DNA from: Mycobacterium sp. 1245111.1
Lineage (GTDB): Bacteria > Actinomycetota > Actinomycetes > Mycobacteriales > Mycobacteriaceae
NCBI RefSeq assembly: GCF_001673405.1
Contig: NZ_LZLV01000043.1
Location: 1-64,000, forward strand
Direction of reading: 5' to 3'
Length of the DNA stretch: 64,000 nucleotides
Part shown: piece by piece, positions 1 to 9,200 of the stretch
Layout: the number at the start of each line of letters is the position of its first letter
Position numbering within the stretch: the first letter of the stretch is position 1
Program-made: the position numbers and the translations under genes
Notes under the pieces: generated by a model
What the model was told of the DNA's origin: nothing
Databases searched by the model: none
What the model saw: only the letters and a program-made list of their open reading frames with translations

Positions 1-611
1 AGCCGCCGCCGGTCGCCAACGACACCCGGGTGGTGCTCGGCAAGTTGGACCAGAAGCTGTATGCCAGCGCGGAAGCCGACGACGCCAAGGCCGCGGCCCG
101 ACTGGCATCCGACATGGGTGAGTTCTTCATGCCCTATCCCGGCACCCGATTGAACCAGGAGACGATTCCGCTGGGCGCCAACGGCGCGGCAGGGGGAGCG
201 TCGTACTACGAGGTGAAGTTCAGCGACACCACCAAACCCAACGGCCAGATCTGGGCCGGCGTGGTCAGTCCACCGGAGCCGGCGGGTGCGGCGGCCCAGC
301 GCTGGTTCGTGGTGTGGCTGGGCACCGGCAACAACCCCGTGGACAAGGTGGGCGCGAAGGCGCTGGCCGAGTCGGTCCGTCCGCTGGTCGCCGCGCCCGG
401 GCCCGCACCCGTACCCGGCGCGCCAGCGCCACCGGCTCCTGCTCCGGCAGCACCCCCGCCGGCTCCGGGCGCGCCCGCTCCGCCGCCTCCTCCGGCAGCA
501 CCCTCACCGCCGGCGCCGGCAGCGCCTCCGCCGGCGCCACCGGCACCCGCCCCGGGACAGCCGGCCGGCGGGAACGGCGCGGCGTCGGCACCCGGCGCCG
601 TTTCGACCTAG
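1..611 (+). CDS. apa: Alanine/proline-rich secreted protein Apa (5' truncated)
   Basis: Only the last ~200 residues are present; the reading frame enters from the left edge at base 3. The folded part reads [32 protein letters not shown] and [16 protein letters not shown], close to my memory of mycobacterial Apa (ModD, Rv1860), a secreted, mannosylated, fibronectin-binding surface antigen. The last ~75 residues are almost entirely Pro and Ala, the typical glycosylated tail of Apa. Signal peptide and N-terminal Pro-rich part lie outside the window. Stop TAG at 609-611. The family is certain; the exact adhesin role is inferred from homologues. Confidence 0.93.
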   Translation, partial: PPPVANDTRVVLGKLDQKLYASAEADDAKAAARLASDMGEFFMPYPGTRLNQETIPLGANGAAGGASYYEVKFSDTTKPNGQIWAGVVSPPEPAGAAAQRWFVVWLGTGNNPVDKVGAKALAESVRPLVAAPGPAPVPGAPAPPAPAPAAPPPAPGAPAPPPPPAAPSPPAPAAPPPAPPAPAPGQPAGGNGAASAPGAVST

Positions 612-712
612 CCGCGGCCTGCCGGACGCGCGAATAATTGCGCTGCCGCGGGTATACGCGGTCCGGGTCCAGCAGCGGGCTGGCCACACATCAATACGGG
701 TAGGAGCCGGTC

Positions 713-982
713 ATGATTCTGCACATCATCTGGATGCTCATCCTCGGCCTGATCGTCGGCCTCGTCGCACGACTGATTGTCCCCGGCAGCCAGCCGTTGG
801 GCTTGATCGCAACGTCTCTGCTTGGCATCGTCGGCGCCTACGTGGGCGGCACACTGGGCAGCGTCGTCTTTCCGCCGCACAAGTTCACGGTCACCCCGCC
901 GATCAACCATTCCTTCTTGGGTGCGCTGGTCGGTGCCGTGCTGCTGTTGTTCATCTACAAGACAGCCAGGTCGCGCACCTGA
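713..982 (+). CDS. GlsB/YeaQ/YmgE-family small membrane protein
   Basis: 89 residues, nearly all hydrophobic, with three predicted membrane spans (about 4-22, 28-48 and 64-82) and the glycine-rich pattern [14 protein letters not shown] followed by [12 protein letters not shown] typical of the transglycosylase-associated/GlsB stress family. It lies between apa and adhA, as its homologue does in M. tuberculosis (Rv1861 by memory). GGAG lies just upstream of the ATG (taggagccggtcATG). The family is linked to general stress responses but has no defined biochemical activity, so only the family assignment is firm. Confidence 0.8.
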   Translation: MILHIIWMLILGLIVGLVARLIVPGSQPLGLIATSLLGIVGAYVGGTLGSVVFPPHKFTVTPPINHSFLGALVGAVLLLFIYKTARSRT

Positions 983-990
983 CGACCACG

Positions 991-1992
991 ATGCACGCGT
1001 GGCAGGTCGCGCGCCCGGGCCCGGTCGGCACCGGGCCTCTCGAGTACGTCAGCACGGACGTTCCGCGACCCGGCCCGGGCGAGCTGTTGGTCGCCGTGCG
1101 CGCCTGCGGGGTATGCCGCACCGACCTGCATGTCACCGAAGGCGACCTGCCGGTGCATCGGAAGCGGGTGACGCCGGGACATGAAGTGGTGGGCGAGGTC
1201 GTCGACGTCGGCACCGACGCCGGAGGCCAGTTTCGCGTCGGAGACCGAGTCGGGATCGCCTGGCTGCGCCACACCTGCGGGGCCTGCACCTACTGCCGAC
1301 GCGGTGACGAAAACCTCTGTCCGAATTCCCGCTACACGGGATGGGACGCCGACGGCGGATACGCCGAATTCACCACGGTCCCCGCGGCTTACGCTCACCA
1401 CTTGCCGGACGGTTACAGCGACAGCGAACTGGCGCCGCTGCTGTGTGCCGGCATCATCGGCTACCGGTCGTTGCAGCGCGCGGCGCTACCGCCCGGTGGC
1501 CGATTGGGGCTCTACGGGTTCGGTGGCAGCGCGCACATCACCGCGCAGGTGGCCTTGGCGCAGGGCGCCGAGGTGCACGTGATGACGCGAGGCGTCGCAG
1601 CCCAGCAGCTGGCCCTCGATCTGGGCGCGGCCTCGGCGCAGGAGGCCTCCGACCCGCCACCGGTAAAGCTTGACGCCGCAATCCTGTTCGCGCCGGTGGG
1701 AGATCTGGTGCTGCCGGCGCTGGAGGCGCTGGACCGGGGCGGCACGCTGGCGATCGCGGGAATCCATCTCAGCGACATCCCCGCGCTGAACTACCAGCGT
1801 CACTTGTTCCAGGAGCGCCAGATTCGCTCGGTGACCGCGAACACCCGCGCCGACGCGCGGGCGTTCCTCGACTTCGTCGCCGAGCATCACGTCACGGTGA
1901 CAACGCCGGAATATTCACTGAGCCAAGCGGATCGGGCATTGTCGGATCTCAGCGCCGGACGCATCTCGGGGGCGGCGGTGCTGCTCGTGTAG
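991..1992 (+). CDS. adhA: Zinc-dependent alcohol dehydrogenase AdhA
   Basis: 333 residues, medium-chain zinc alcohol dehydrogenase oxidising alcohols with NAD(P). The catalytic-zinc Cys is in [11 protein letters not shown], followed by [12 protein letters not shown] (His-Glu). The structural zinc loop is [15 protein letters not shown] with four Cys. The dinucleotide fold has YGFGGSAH in place of the usual GxGxxG. The frame is open far upstream (to 286), but that part is antisense-like and overlaps apa and the membrane gene, so the ATG at 991, 8 bp after the previous stop, is the sensible start. The position matches M. tuberculosis adhA (Rv1862). The substrate is unknown. Confidence 0.9.
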   Translation: MHAWQVARPGPVGTGPLEYVSTDVPRPGPGELLVAVRACGVCRTDLHVTEGDLPVHRKRVTPGHEVVGEVVDVGTDAGGQFRVGDRVGIAWLRHTCGACTYCRRGDENLCPNSRYTGWDADGGYAEFTTVPAAYAHHLPDGYSDSELAPLLCAGIIGYRSLQRAALPPGGRLGLYGFGGSAHITAQVALAQGAEVHVMTRGVAAQQLALDLGAASAQEASDPPPVKLDAAILFAPVGDLVLPALEALDRGGTLAIAGIHLSDIPALNYQRHLFQERQIRSVTANTRADARAFLDFVAEHHVTVTTPEYSLSQADRALSDLSAGRISGAAVLLV

Positions 1993-1995
1993 GTG

Positions 1996-2760
1996 TCAGC
2001 TGGACAGCTGCCAGACCAGCGCTGCCGCCAGCGCTCCCAATCCGTTGAGCGACCAGTGCAACGCGATCGGCGCGAGCAGGCTGCCGCTGCGTCGTCGCAG
2101 CCAGCTGAACACAAAACCGGCGGCGCCCGTGGCGACCACCGCCATCACCACCCCGGCCAGCATGCCCACAACGCCGCCGCCGAACAGTCGGGTGAAGCCG
2201 ACGTTGCTGCTTGTCAACCCGAGCGAGGTGGCGACGTGCCAGAGCCCGAACAGCAACGACCCGGCCAGCGCGACCCCGCGAAAACCCCAGGCACGATTCA
2301 ACGCACCGTGCAGGACGCCGCGGAACGCCAGCTCCTCGGGAATGACAGTCTGCAGCGGAATGATGATCATCGAGGCGAGCAGCGCGCCCGAGATCGTCGC
2401 GTAGTGGTGGTTCATGAACATCGGCCGGGTCAGCGGCAGCAGCGCGCCGACCGCGATCACCGTCACCACCAACGCGACCGCGCCGACGGCGTAGGCGGCC
2501 CCGGATTTCCAGTGCTCGCGGCCGAGTCCGAGTTCGGCCCAACCGAGGCCATTCACCCGCAACCAGGCCACCAGCCCGATCGCCGCCAGCGGCACCGTCA
2601 CGACGCTCGCCCACGGCGTCGTGAAGTGTGCGATCAGGTTGGTCACTGCCAGCACGACCACGACAACGGCGACGTCGACCTGAATGCGGAAGTGGTGCAG
2701 CGCCGAGAGCTGCGCGAGCAGCGGATGCGGTTCGGCCGCGGCGCTCTCGTAGCCAGACAT
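1996..2760 (-). CDS. CPBP-family intramembrane metalloprotease
   Basis: 254 residues with about seven to eight hydrophobic spans. The CPBP (CAAX protease / bacteriocin-processing) signature is present: Glu142-Glu143 and Arg147 in PEELAFRGVL (EExxxR), and His175 in FGLWHVATS. These residues form the glutamate/histidine metal site inside the membrane. In bacteria the family processes or protects against peptides; the substrate here is unknown. It converges on adhA with only 3 bp between the stops, so the two transcripts must interfere or share termination. The homologue is probably Rv1863c. Confidence 0.85.
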   Translation of the reverse strand: MSGYESAAAEPHPLLAQLSALHHFRIQVDVAVVVVVLAVTNLIAHFTTPWASVVTVPLAAIGLVAWLRVNGLGWAELGLGREHWKSGAAYAVGAVALVVTVIAVGALLPLTRPMFMNHHYATISGALLASMIIIPLQTVIPEELAFRGVLHGALNRAWGFRGVALAGSLLFGLWHVATSLGLTSSNVGFTRLFGGGVVGMLAGVVMAVVATGAAGFVFSWLRRRSGSLLAPIALHWSLNGLGALAAALVWQLSS

Positions 2761-2782
2761 CTCACTAGGCTACCGGCGCGCG

Positions 2783-5146
2783 TCAGTCGTTTCCCCAAAC
2801 CCAGCCAGAGATGTGCGGGTCGTCCTCGCCGTGCTCGCGGGTGTACCGGCGCGCGGCGAGTCGGGCGTCGGCCATCCGCTGACGGAACACCGCGGCCCGC
2901 CCCGCCAGGCCGTCGACGCGGTCGACGACATCCATCACCAGGTGGAAGCGGTCCAGATCGTTGAGCATGACCATGTCGAACGGTGTCGTGGTGGTGCCCC
3001 GTTCTTTGAAGCCGCGGACGTGGATGTGATCGTGGTTGGCGCGGGTGTAGGTCAACCGGTGAATCAACCAGGGATATCCGTGATACGCAAAGATCACCGG
3101 TATGCCGACGCCGAACAGTGCGTCGAACTCGTTGTCCGGCAAGCCATGTGGGTGTTCGGTGTCAGGAAGTAGCCGCATCAGGTCGACGACGTTGACCACC
3201 CGCACGGCCAGGTCGGGCAGCTCGCGGCGCAGGATGTCGGCGGCCGCCAGCGTCTCCTGGGTCGGGATGTCGCCGGCACACGCCAGCACCACGTCGGGCT
3301 CGCCGGTCGCGGTGCTCGCCCACTGCCAGATGCCCAACCCGCGGGTGCAGTGCGCGACCGCGGATTCCATGTCGAGGTAGGCCAGTGCGGGCTGTTTGCC
3401 GGCCACGATGACGTTCACGTAGTCGCGACTGCGGAGGCAGTGGTCGGCCACCGAGAGCAGCGTGTTGCCGTCCGGCGGCAGATACACACGGGTGATCTCG
3501 GCACGCTTGTTGGCGACGAGATCGATGAAGCCGGGATCCTGGTGGGTGGCCCCGTTGTGGTCTTGGCGCCAGACATGGCTGCTCAGCAGGTAATTGAGCG
3601 ATGCGATCGGCTGCCGCCACGGCAGTTCGCGACTGGTGGCCAGCCATTTCGCGTGCTGGTTGAGCATCGAGTCGACGATGTGCACGAATGCCTCGTAGCA
3701 GTTGAACAGGCCGTGCCGACCGGTCAGCAGGTAACCCTCGAGCCAGCCTTGGCATAGATGTTCGGACAGTACTTCCATCACTCGGCCCGAGGGCGAGAGG
3801 TTTTCATCGACCGGCAGCGTCTCCGACATCCACACCTTGTCCGTCGACTCGTAGACCGCGTCGAGTCTGTTTGAGGCGGTCTCGTCGGGACCCATCAGGC
3901 GGAACCGGTCGGGGTTGCGTGCGATGACGTCGCGCAGGAATGTGCCCAGCACCCGGGTCGCCTCGTGGGTAGTGGTGCCAGGCTCCGGGACGGCTACCGC
4001 GTAATCGCGGAAATCGGGCAGGTCCAAGTCATGAAGCAACAGGCCGCCGTTGGCGTGTGGGTTGGCACTCATCCGCCGCGTGCCGGTCGGCGCCAGCGCC
4101 CGCAGCTCCGCGCGCAGTCGCCCGTCGTCGTCGAACAATTCCTCTGGCCGGTAGCTTCGCAGCCAGTCTTCGAGCTGTGTGCGGTGAGCGGGGTTGTCGC
4201 GTGTCTCGGAGAGCGGTACCTGGTGGGCCCGCCAGGTGCCCTCGACCTGCTTGCCGTCGACCTCGTGGGGCCCGGTCCAGCCTTTCGGGGTACGCAGCAC
4301 GATCATCGGCCACACCGGTCGTTCGGTGCCGGCGCCGCCGCGGGCGTGCCGCTGAATGGCCGCAATGTCGTCGAAGGCGTCGTCCAGCGCGGCCGCGAGC
4401 TGTTGGTGCACACCCGCCGGATCGTCTCCGGCGACCGTGATCGGCCGGTATCCGTAGCCACGCAGCATTGACTCGAGTTCGGTGTGCGGGATGCGGGCCA
4501 GCACGGTCGGGTTCGCGATCTTGTAGCCGTTGAGATGCAGGATCGGCAACACCGCGCCGTCGGTGACCGGATCGAGGAACTTGTTGGAGTGCCAGCTCGC
4601 GGCAAGTGGCCCGGTCTCGGCTTCGCCGTCGCCGACGACGCAGGCCACCACCAAATCGGGGTTGTCGAATGCCGCGCCGAACGCGTGCACCAGCGAATAG
4701 CCGAGTTCTCCGCCCTCATGGATCGAACCCGGCGTCTGTGCTGCGACGTGGCTGGGGATCCCGCCGGGAAAGGAGAACTGCCGGAACAACTTTCGTAGCC
4801 CGTCGCTGTCCTCTTCGATGCCGGTGTACACCTCGCTGTAGGTGCCCTCGAGATAGGCGTTGGCCACCAGCCCCGGACCGCCATGGCCCGGCCCGGTGAT
4901 GAAGATGACGTTCGCATCGCGGTGACGGATTACGCGGTTCAGGTGGGCGTAGATCAGGTTCAGGCCCGGCGTGGTGCCCCAGTGACCCAGCAGTCGCGGC
5001 TTGACGTGTTCGGTTCTCAGTGGCTCGCGCAGCAGCGCGTTGTCGAGAAGGTAAATCTGCCCCACGGACAGATAGTTCGCGGCCCGCCAGTACGCGTGGA
5101 TGCCGGCGCATTCGTCTTTGGACAGCGTCGCCCTCGTCAAGCCCAT
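2783..5146 (-). CDS. xfp: Phosphoketolase (xylulose-5-phosphate/fructose-6-phosphate)
   Basis: 787 residues, a thiamine-diphosphate enzyme that cleaves xylulose-5-P (and often fructose-6-P) with phosphate to acetyl phosphate plus an aldose phosphate. Family marks include [18 protein letters not shown] near the N-terminus, GPGHGGPG, the ThDP/Mg site [19 protein letters not shown], and [17 protein letters not shown] in the middle domain. The frame is open to 5212, but the ATG at 5146 ([12 protein letters not shown]) starts at the conserved N-terminal helix and fits the usual ~790-800 residues. No acetate kinase or phosphotransacetylase lies nearby. The gene is divergent from the CoA-transferase, 86 bp apart. 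By memory, M. tuberculosis has other genes here. Confidence 0.95.
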   Translation of the reverse strand: MGLTRATLSKDECAGIHAYWRAANYLSVGQIYLLDNALLREPLRTEHVKPRLLGHWGTTPGLNLIYAHLNRVIRHRDANVIFITGPGHGGPGLVANAYLEGTYSEVYTGIEEDSDGLRKLFRQFSFPGGIPSHVAAQTPGSIHEGGELGYSLVHAFGAAFDNPDLVVACVVGDGEAETGPLAASWHSNKFLDPVTDGAVLPILHLNGYKIANPTVLARIPHTELESMLRGYGYRPITVAGDDPAGVHQQLAAALDDAFDDIAAIQRHARGGAGTERPVWPMIVLRTPKGWTGPHEVDGKQVEGTWRAHQVPLSETRDNPAHRTQLEDWLRSYRPEELFDDDGRLRAELRALAPTGTRRMSANPHANGGLLLHDLDLPDFRDYAVAVPEPGTTTHEATRVLGTFLRDVIARNPDRFRLMGPDETASNRLDAVYESTDKVWMSETLPVDENLSPSGRVMEVLSEHLCQGWLEGYLLTGRHGLFNCYEAFVHIVDSMLNQHAKWLATSRELPWRQPIASLNYLLSSHVWRQDHNGATHQDPGFIDLVANKRAEITRVYLPPDGNTLLSVADHCLRSRDYVNVIVAGKQPALAYLDMESAVAHCTRGLGIWQWASTATGEPDVVLACAGDIPTQETLAAADILRRELPDLAVRVVNVVDLMRLLPDTEHPHGLPDNEFDALFGVGIPVIFAYHGYPWLIHRLTYTRANHDHIHVRGFKERGTTTTPFDMVMLNDLDRFHLVMDVVDRVDGLAGRAAVFRQRMADARLAARRYTREHGEDDPHISGWVWGND

Positions 5147-5232
5147 CCATCCAATTGTGCGCACACTCGGTGGATCGCGCAGAAGGCCAAGGCAGGTGGG
5201 GGAACTTGACACCTGCCAACTACGCTGACCTG

Positions 5233-7632
5233 ATGCCTGACGACCTGCTTGCGTCGCTGCGGGTGCTCGACCTTTGCGACGACGACGGCGACGCGGTCAC
5301 CCGACTGCTGGCCGACCTGGGCGCCGACGTGCTGAAGGTGGAGCCGCCGGGCGGCAGCCCGTCGCGCACCAGCCGGCCGACGCTGCGCGGCACCGGCGTC
5401 CGCTTCGCGCTGCACAACGCGAACAAGCGCAGCACCGTGCTGGACCCGTCCGACCCGCACGACCGCGAGCGGCTGGTCGCGCTGGCCGCCAGCGCCGACA
5501 TCGTCGTCGACAGCGGGACCCCCGGCCAGGCCGCGGCCTACGGGACCTCCTGCGAAGAGTTGGCCGACCGATTTCCACACCTGGTTGCGCTGTCGGTGAC
5601 CGACTTCGGCAGGACCGGGCCGCTGGCGTCGTGGCGGGCCACCGACCCGGTCCTCTACGCGCTCTCGGGGGCGCTGGCCAGGTCCGGCCCCACCACCGGC
5701 ACGCCGGTTTCACCGCCGAACGGCATTGCCTCGGCCACCGCCGCCGTCCAGGCCGCATGGTCGGCACTGGTCGCGTACTACAACAGATTACGCTGTGGCA
5801 CAGGCGATTACATCGACTTCTCACGATTCGAGTCCGTCGTGATGGCACTCGATCCAGCGTTCGGGGCGCACGGGCAGGCCGCCGCGGGTATTCGGCATCC
5901 GGACCGGTGGCGTGGACGCCCGAAGAACCAGGACGCCTATCCGATCTACGCGTGCCAGGACGGCTACGTTCGGTTGTGCGTGATGTCGCCGCGACAGTGG
6001 CATGGGCTGCGCCGGTGGCTGGGGGAGCCCGAAGAATTCCAGGACCCCAAGTACGACGTGATCGCCGCGCGATTCAAGGCGTGGCCGCAGATCGGCCTGC
6101 TGGTTCAGCAGCTGTTCGCCGACCAGACGATGAAAGCGCTTGTCGCCGAAGGACAGTCGCACGGAGTCCCGATATCCGCCGTGCTGGATCCCGCCCAGAT
6201 TCTGGCGTCCGAGCACTTCCAGGCGGTGGACGCCGTGACCGACGCCGAACTGGTGCCGGGCGTGCGCACCACGATCCCGACCGGCTACTACTCGGTCAAC
6301 GGTCGTCACATCGGGTTTCGCGTGCCCGCGCCGCCAGCCGGGGACCACGACGCCCGTTGGACCGCGGACCCGGCGACGATCGCAGCGCCCGCCAGGTCCG
6401 GCCCGCGTCCGTTCGACGGGCTGCGCATCGTCGACCTCGGCATCATCGTCGCCGGCGGTGAACTCAGCCGGCTCTTCGGCGACCTGGGCGCCGAGGTCAT
6501 CAAGGTCGAAAGTCCGGCCTACCCGGACGGACTGCGCCAGGCGCGCATCGGCGACCCGATGAGCGAGTCGTTCGCCTGGACACATCGCAACAATCTAGCG
6601 TTCGGCGTGGACCTGCGTAGCGAGGCGGGCCGGCAGGTGTTCAGCGGGCTGGTGGCCGATGCGGATGCGGTGTTCGCCAACTTCAAGCCGGGAACGCTTG
6701 CCGCGCTGGGCTTTCCGTACGACACGTTGCACTCGCTGAATCCGCGTGTGGTGCTGGCCGAAAGCAGCGCGTTTGGTGACCGCGGGCCGTGGAGCAACCG
6801 GCTGGGCTATGGCCCGCTGGTGCGCGCGACCGCGGGGGTCAGCAAGCTGTGGACCGACCCGTATTCGCACAACGACTCCGGGTCGCGGCACCGCTTCTAC
6901 GACGCGACAACGGTATTCCCCGATCACGTGGTCGGCCGGATCACGGCGATCGGCGCGCTCGCCGCGCTGATCCACCGCGACCGGACCGGCGGCGGCGCGC
7001 GCGTGCATGTCTCGCAAGCGGAGGCGGTGGTCAATCAGCTCGACGCGCGTTACGTCACCGATGCCGCGCGCGCCGACGACGGCGCCCAACTGGACGACGA
7101 CACCAGCGTCCACGAGGTGTTCCCGTGTGCCGGCGACGACGAGTGGTGTGTGATCTCGATCCGCACCGACGACGACTGGCTCTCAGCCAGAACGATTTTC
7201 GGGTTCGCCGACGATCCGCGGTTCGCGACCGGCGAGGCACGGCTGGCACATCGCGGCGAGCTCGTCGCTCTGGTGTCGGGGTGGACGCGTGAGCGCGGCC
7301 CGCGGCAGGTAGCCGAGGCTCTGCAGGCCGCCGGTGTGCCCGCCGGGCAGATGAATCGCCCACCCGACGTACTGGAAGACGCGCAACTGCGCGAGCGAAA
7401 GTTGTTCAGCGACATGACTCATCCGCTGTTCGACAACGTCCTGCCGGCCGAGACCGGCCCGGCCCCGTTTCGGCACATCCCGCCGGCACCGCAGCGGCCC
7501 GCGCCGCTGCCCGGGCAGGACACCCGTGAAATCTGCCTCAAGGTCCTCGGCATGAGCAGCGAGGAAACCGAGCGCCTGATCAACGACGGGGTGCTGTTCG
7601 CATCCACCGACACCGCGGAAGGCCCTGCTTGA
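5233..7632 (+). CDS. Tandem-domain class III (CaiB/BaiF) CoA-transferase
   Basis: 799 residues holding two class III CoA-transferase domains in a row. Domain 1 (about 5-370) has [32 protein letters not shown]. Domain 2 (about 395-780) begins [19 protein letters not shown] and repeats [13 protein letters not shown]. Class III enzymes normally work as interlocked dimers of ~400-residue chains and move CoA between carboxylic acids through an active-site Asp; here the dimer appears fused in one chain. The ATG at 5233 is chosen because upstream codons overlap the divergent xfp. Its stop overlaps the next start as TGATG. Length and order match Rv1866. The substrate is unknown. Confidence 0.88.
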   Translation: MPDDLLASLRVLDLCDDDGDAVTRLLADLGADVLKVEPPGGSPSRTSRPTLRGTGVRFALHNANKRSTVLDPSDPHDRERLVALAASADIVVDSGTPGQAAAYGTSCEELADRFPHLVALSVTDFGRTGPLASWRATDPVLYALSGALARSGPTTGTPVSPPNGIASATAAVQAAWSALVAYYNRLRCGTGDYIDFSRFESVVMALDPAFGAHGQAAAGIRHPDRWRGRPKNQDAYPIYACQDGYVRLCVMSPRQWHGLRRWLGEPEEFQDPKYDVIAARFKAWPQIGLLVQQLFADQTMKALVAEGQSHGVPISAVLDPAQILASEHFQAVDAVTDAELVPGVRTTIPTGYYSVNGRHIGFRVPAPPAGDHDARWTADPATIAAPARSGPRPFDGLRIVDLGIIVAGGELSRLFGDLGAEVIKVESPAYPDGLRQARIGDPMSESFAWTHRNNLAFGVDLRSEAGRQVFSGLVADADAVFANFKPGTLAALGFPYDTLHSLNPRVVLAESSAFGDRGPWSNRLGYGPLVRATAGVSKLWTDPYSHNDSGSRHRFYDATTVFPDHVVGRITAIGALAALIHRDRTGGGARVHVSQAEAVVNQLDARYVTDAARADDGAQLDDDTSVHEVFPCAGDDEWCVISIRTDDDWLSARTIFGFADDPRFATGEARLAHRGELVALVSGWTRERGPRQVAEALQAAGVPAGQMNRPPDVLEDAQLRERKLFSDMTHPLFDNVLPAETGPAPFRHIPPAPQRPAPLPGQDTREICLKVLGMSSEETERLINDGVLFASTDTAEGPA

Positions 7633-9113
7633 TGCCCGTCCACCCCAGAACGCCTGTGCTGGTCGCCCACGGCCAGGTCAACCATCGCGAGCCCGCCCAG
7701 GACAACACGCTCGAACCGGTCGACCTGATGGCCGCGGCGGCACGCGAAGCCGCCCGCGCGCGCGTTCTCGAAGCCGTCGACTCGATCCGGGTGGTCAACC
7801 TGCTGTCGGTGTACTACCGCGACCCCGCACTGCTGCTCGGCCAACGCCTCGGCATCGAAGACTTCACCACCCGCTACAGCGGCATCGGGGGCAACGTCCC
7901 TCAGACGCTGGTCAACCGGGCGTGCGTGGACATCCAGCGGGGGAGCGCCGACGTAGTGCTGGTCGCCGGTGCGGAGATGTGGCGGACCCGGACTCAGTTG
8001 CGCGCCGCGGGGCAGCGGCTGACGTGCACCGCGCAGGACGACTCGATCCCGCAGCCCGAGGGCAGCAACGACAACGTGCCGATGGCCGGGGATTCGGAGA
8101 TCCGCATCAAGCTGGACCGCCCGGCCTACATCTACCCGATGTTCGAGCAGGCGCTGCGCGTCAGCACCGGGGAATCGGTCGACGACCACCGCAAACGCAT
8201 CAGCGAGTTGTGGGCACGATTCAACGAGGTCGCGGTGCGGAATCCGCATGCCTGGATCCGCAAACCCGTTACAGCCGAGGAGATTTCGCAGCCGGGCCTG
8301 ACGAACCGGATGATCAGCTGGCCCTATACCAAACTCATGAACTCCAACAACATGGTCGACCAGGGCGCCGCGCTGATCTTGACGTCGGTCGAAGCCGCCA
8401 CCCGGCTGGGCATCCCGACCGAGCAGTGGGTGTACCCGTACGCCGGCACCGATGCGCATGACACGTACTCGATCAGCGAGCGGGCCGAACTGCACCGGTC
8501 GCCGGCCATCCGGATCGGCGGCGCCCGAGCGCTGGAGCTGGCGGGGTTCGGCATCGACGACATGAACTACGTCGACCTGTACTCCTGCTTCCCGTCCGCC
8601 GTCCAGGTCGCGGCCCACGAACTCGGACTGCCGCCCGACGATCCGGCCCGGCCGCTGACCGTGACGGGCGGACTGACGTTCGCCGGTGGTCCCTGGAACA
8701 ACTACGTCACGCATTCCATCGCGACGATGGCCCAACTGCTGACCGAGCATCCCGGCCGCCACGGGCTCGTCACGGCCAACGGCGGCTACCTGACAAAGCA
8801 CAGCTTTGGGGTATACGGCACTGAGCCACCGAAATCCGAATTCCGTTGGGAGGATGTGCAATCCGCGGTTGACCGCGAGCCGACCCGCACCGCCGCGGTG
8901 ACATGGGACGGGGTGGGCACGGTTGAGGCCTGGACGACACCGTTCGATCGGGAGGGTCAGCCCGAGAGGGCGTTCCTGGCGGTTCGCACCCCCGACGAGC
9001 GTCGCACGCTGGCGTTGATCGCCGACCCCGACGCGGCGGCTGCGACCGTGCAGGAAGACATTGGCGGCGCCGAGGTCAAGGTCGCTGGTGACGGTTCCGC
9101 CACATTGCAATGA
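7632..9113 (+). CDS. Thiolase-like protein lacking the usual nucleophilic cysteine
   Basis: 493 residues with a thiolase fold (about 1-400) and a C-terminal beta-rich domain. Seen: YSGIGGNVPQTLVNRACVDIQ where active thiolases have a CxS/G nucleophile, SCFPSAVQ near 318, and NGGYLTKHSFGVYG carrying the conserved His. The Asn-Val-Pro in place of Cys suggests it does not do normal Claisen chemistry, as in SCP-x/thiolase-like proteins that pair with partner domains. The start ATG overlaps the preceding CoA-transferase stop by one base, so the two are translationally coupled and probably act on the same acyl-CoA. It matches Rv1867 in size and position. Confidence 0.82.
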   Translation: MPVHPRTPVLVAHGQVNHREPAQDNTLEPVDLMAAAAREAARARVLEAVDSIRVVNLLSVYYRDPALLLGQRLGIEDFTTRYSGIGGNVPQTLVNRACVDIQRGSADVVLVAGAEMWRTRTQLRAAGQRLTCTAQDDSIPQPEGSNDNVPMAGDSEIRIKLDRPAYIYPMFEQALRVSTGESVDDHRKRISELWARFNEVAVRNPHAWIRKPVTAEEISQPGLTNRMISWPYTKLMNSNNMVDQGAALILTSVEAATRLGIPTEQWVYPYAGTDAHDTYSISERAELHRSPAIRIGGARALELAGFGIDDMNYVDLYSCFPSAVQVAAHELGLPPDDPARPLTVTGGLTFAGGPWNNYVTHSIATMAQLLTEHPGRHGLVTANGGYLTKHSFGVYGTEPPKSEFRWEDVQSAVDREPTRTAAVTWDGVGTVEAWTTPFDREGQPERAFLAVRTPDERRTLALIADPDAAAATVQEDIGGAEVKVAGDGSATLQ

Positions 9114-9121
9114 GTTAACAG

Positions 9122-9140
9122 GGGTAGCTGAAAGCTACCC
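9122..9140 (+). terminator. Hairpin after the CoA-transferase/thiolase-like pair
   Basis: A perfect 8-3-8 inverted repeat, GGGTAGCT-gaa-AGCTACCC, begins 9 bp after the thiolase-like stop codon. There is no T-tract after it, as is common for mycobacterial terminators, so it may end or attenuate transcription before the next gene at 9201. The structure is seen directly; the function is inferred. Confidence 0.55.
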
Positions 9141-9200
9141 GCGACCGCTCGGCGCGACTATTGTCTTTCATTCAACTAGACGCCGTGGAGGTGCTCGGGC

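Noticed and set aside
286..990. Long open frame upstream of adhA in the same frame, suggesting a 568-residue protein.
   Set aside because: This part overlaps apa and the GlsB-type gene, and reads as an Arg/Pro-rich out-of-frame product of high-G+C DNA. The ADH fold begins at 991.
5147..5212. Longer N-terminus for phosphoketolase.
   Set aside because: The added 22 residues are not part of the family and would reach towards the divergent CoA-transferase start; the ATG at 5146 fits.
7419..9110. Open frame of 563 codons on the minus strand.
   Set aside because: It is antisense to the thiolase-like gene and reads as low-complexity Arg/Gly/Val sequence typical of shadows.
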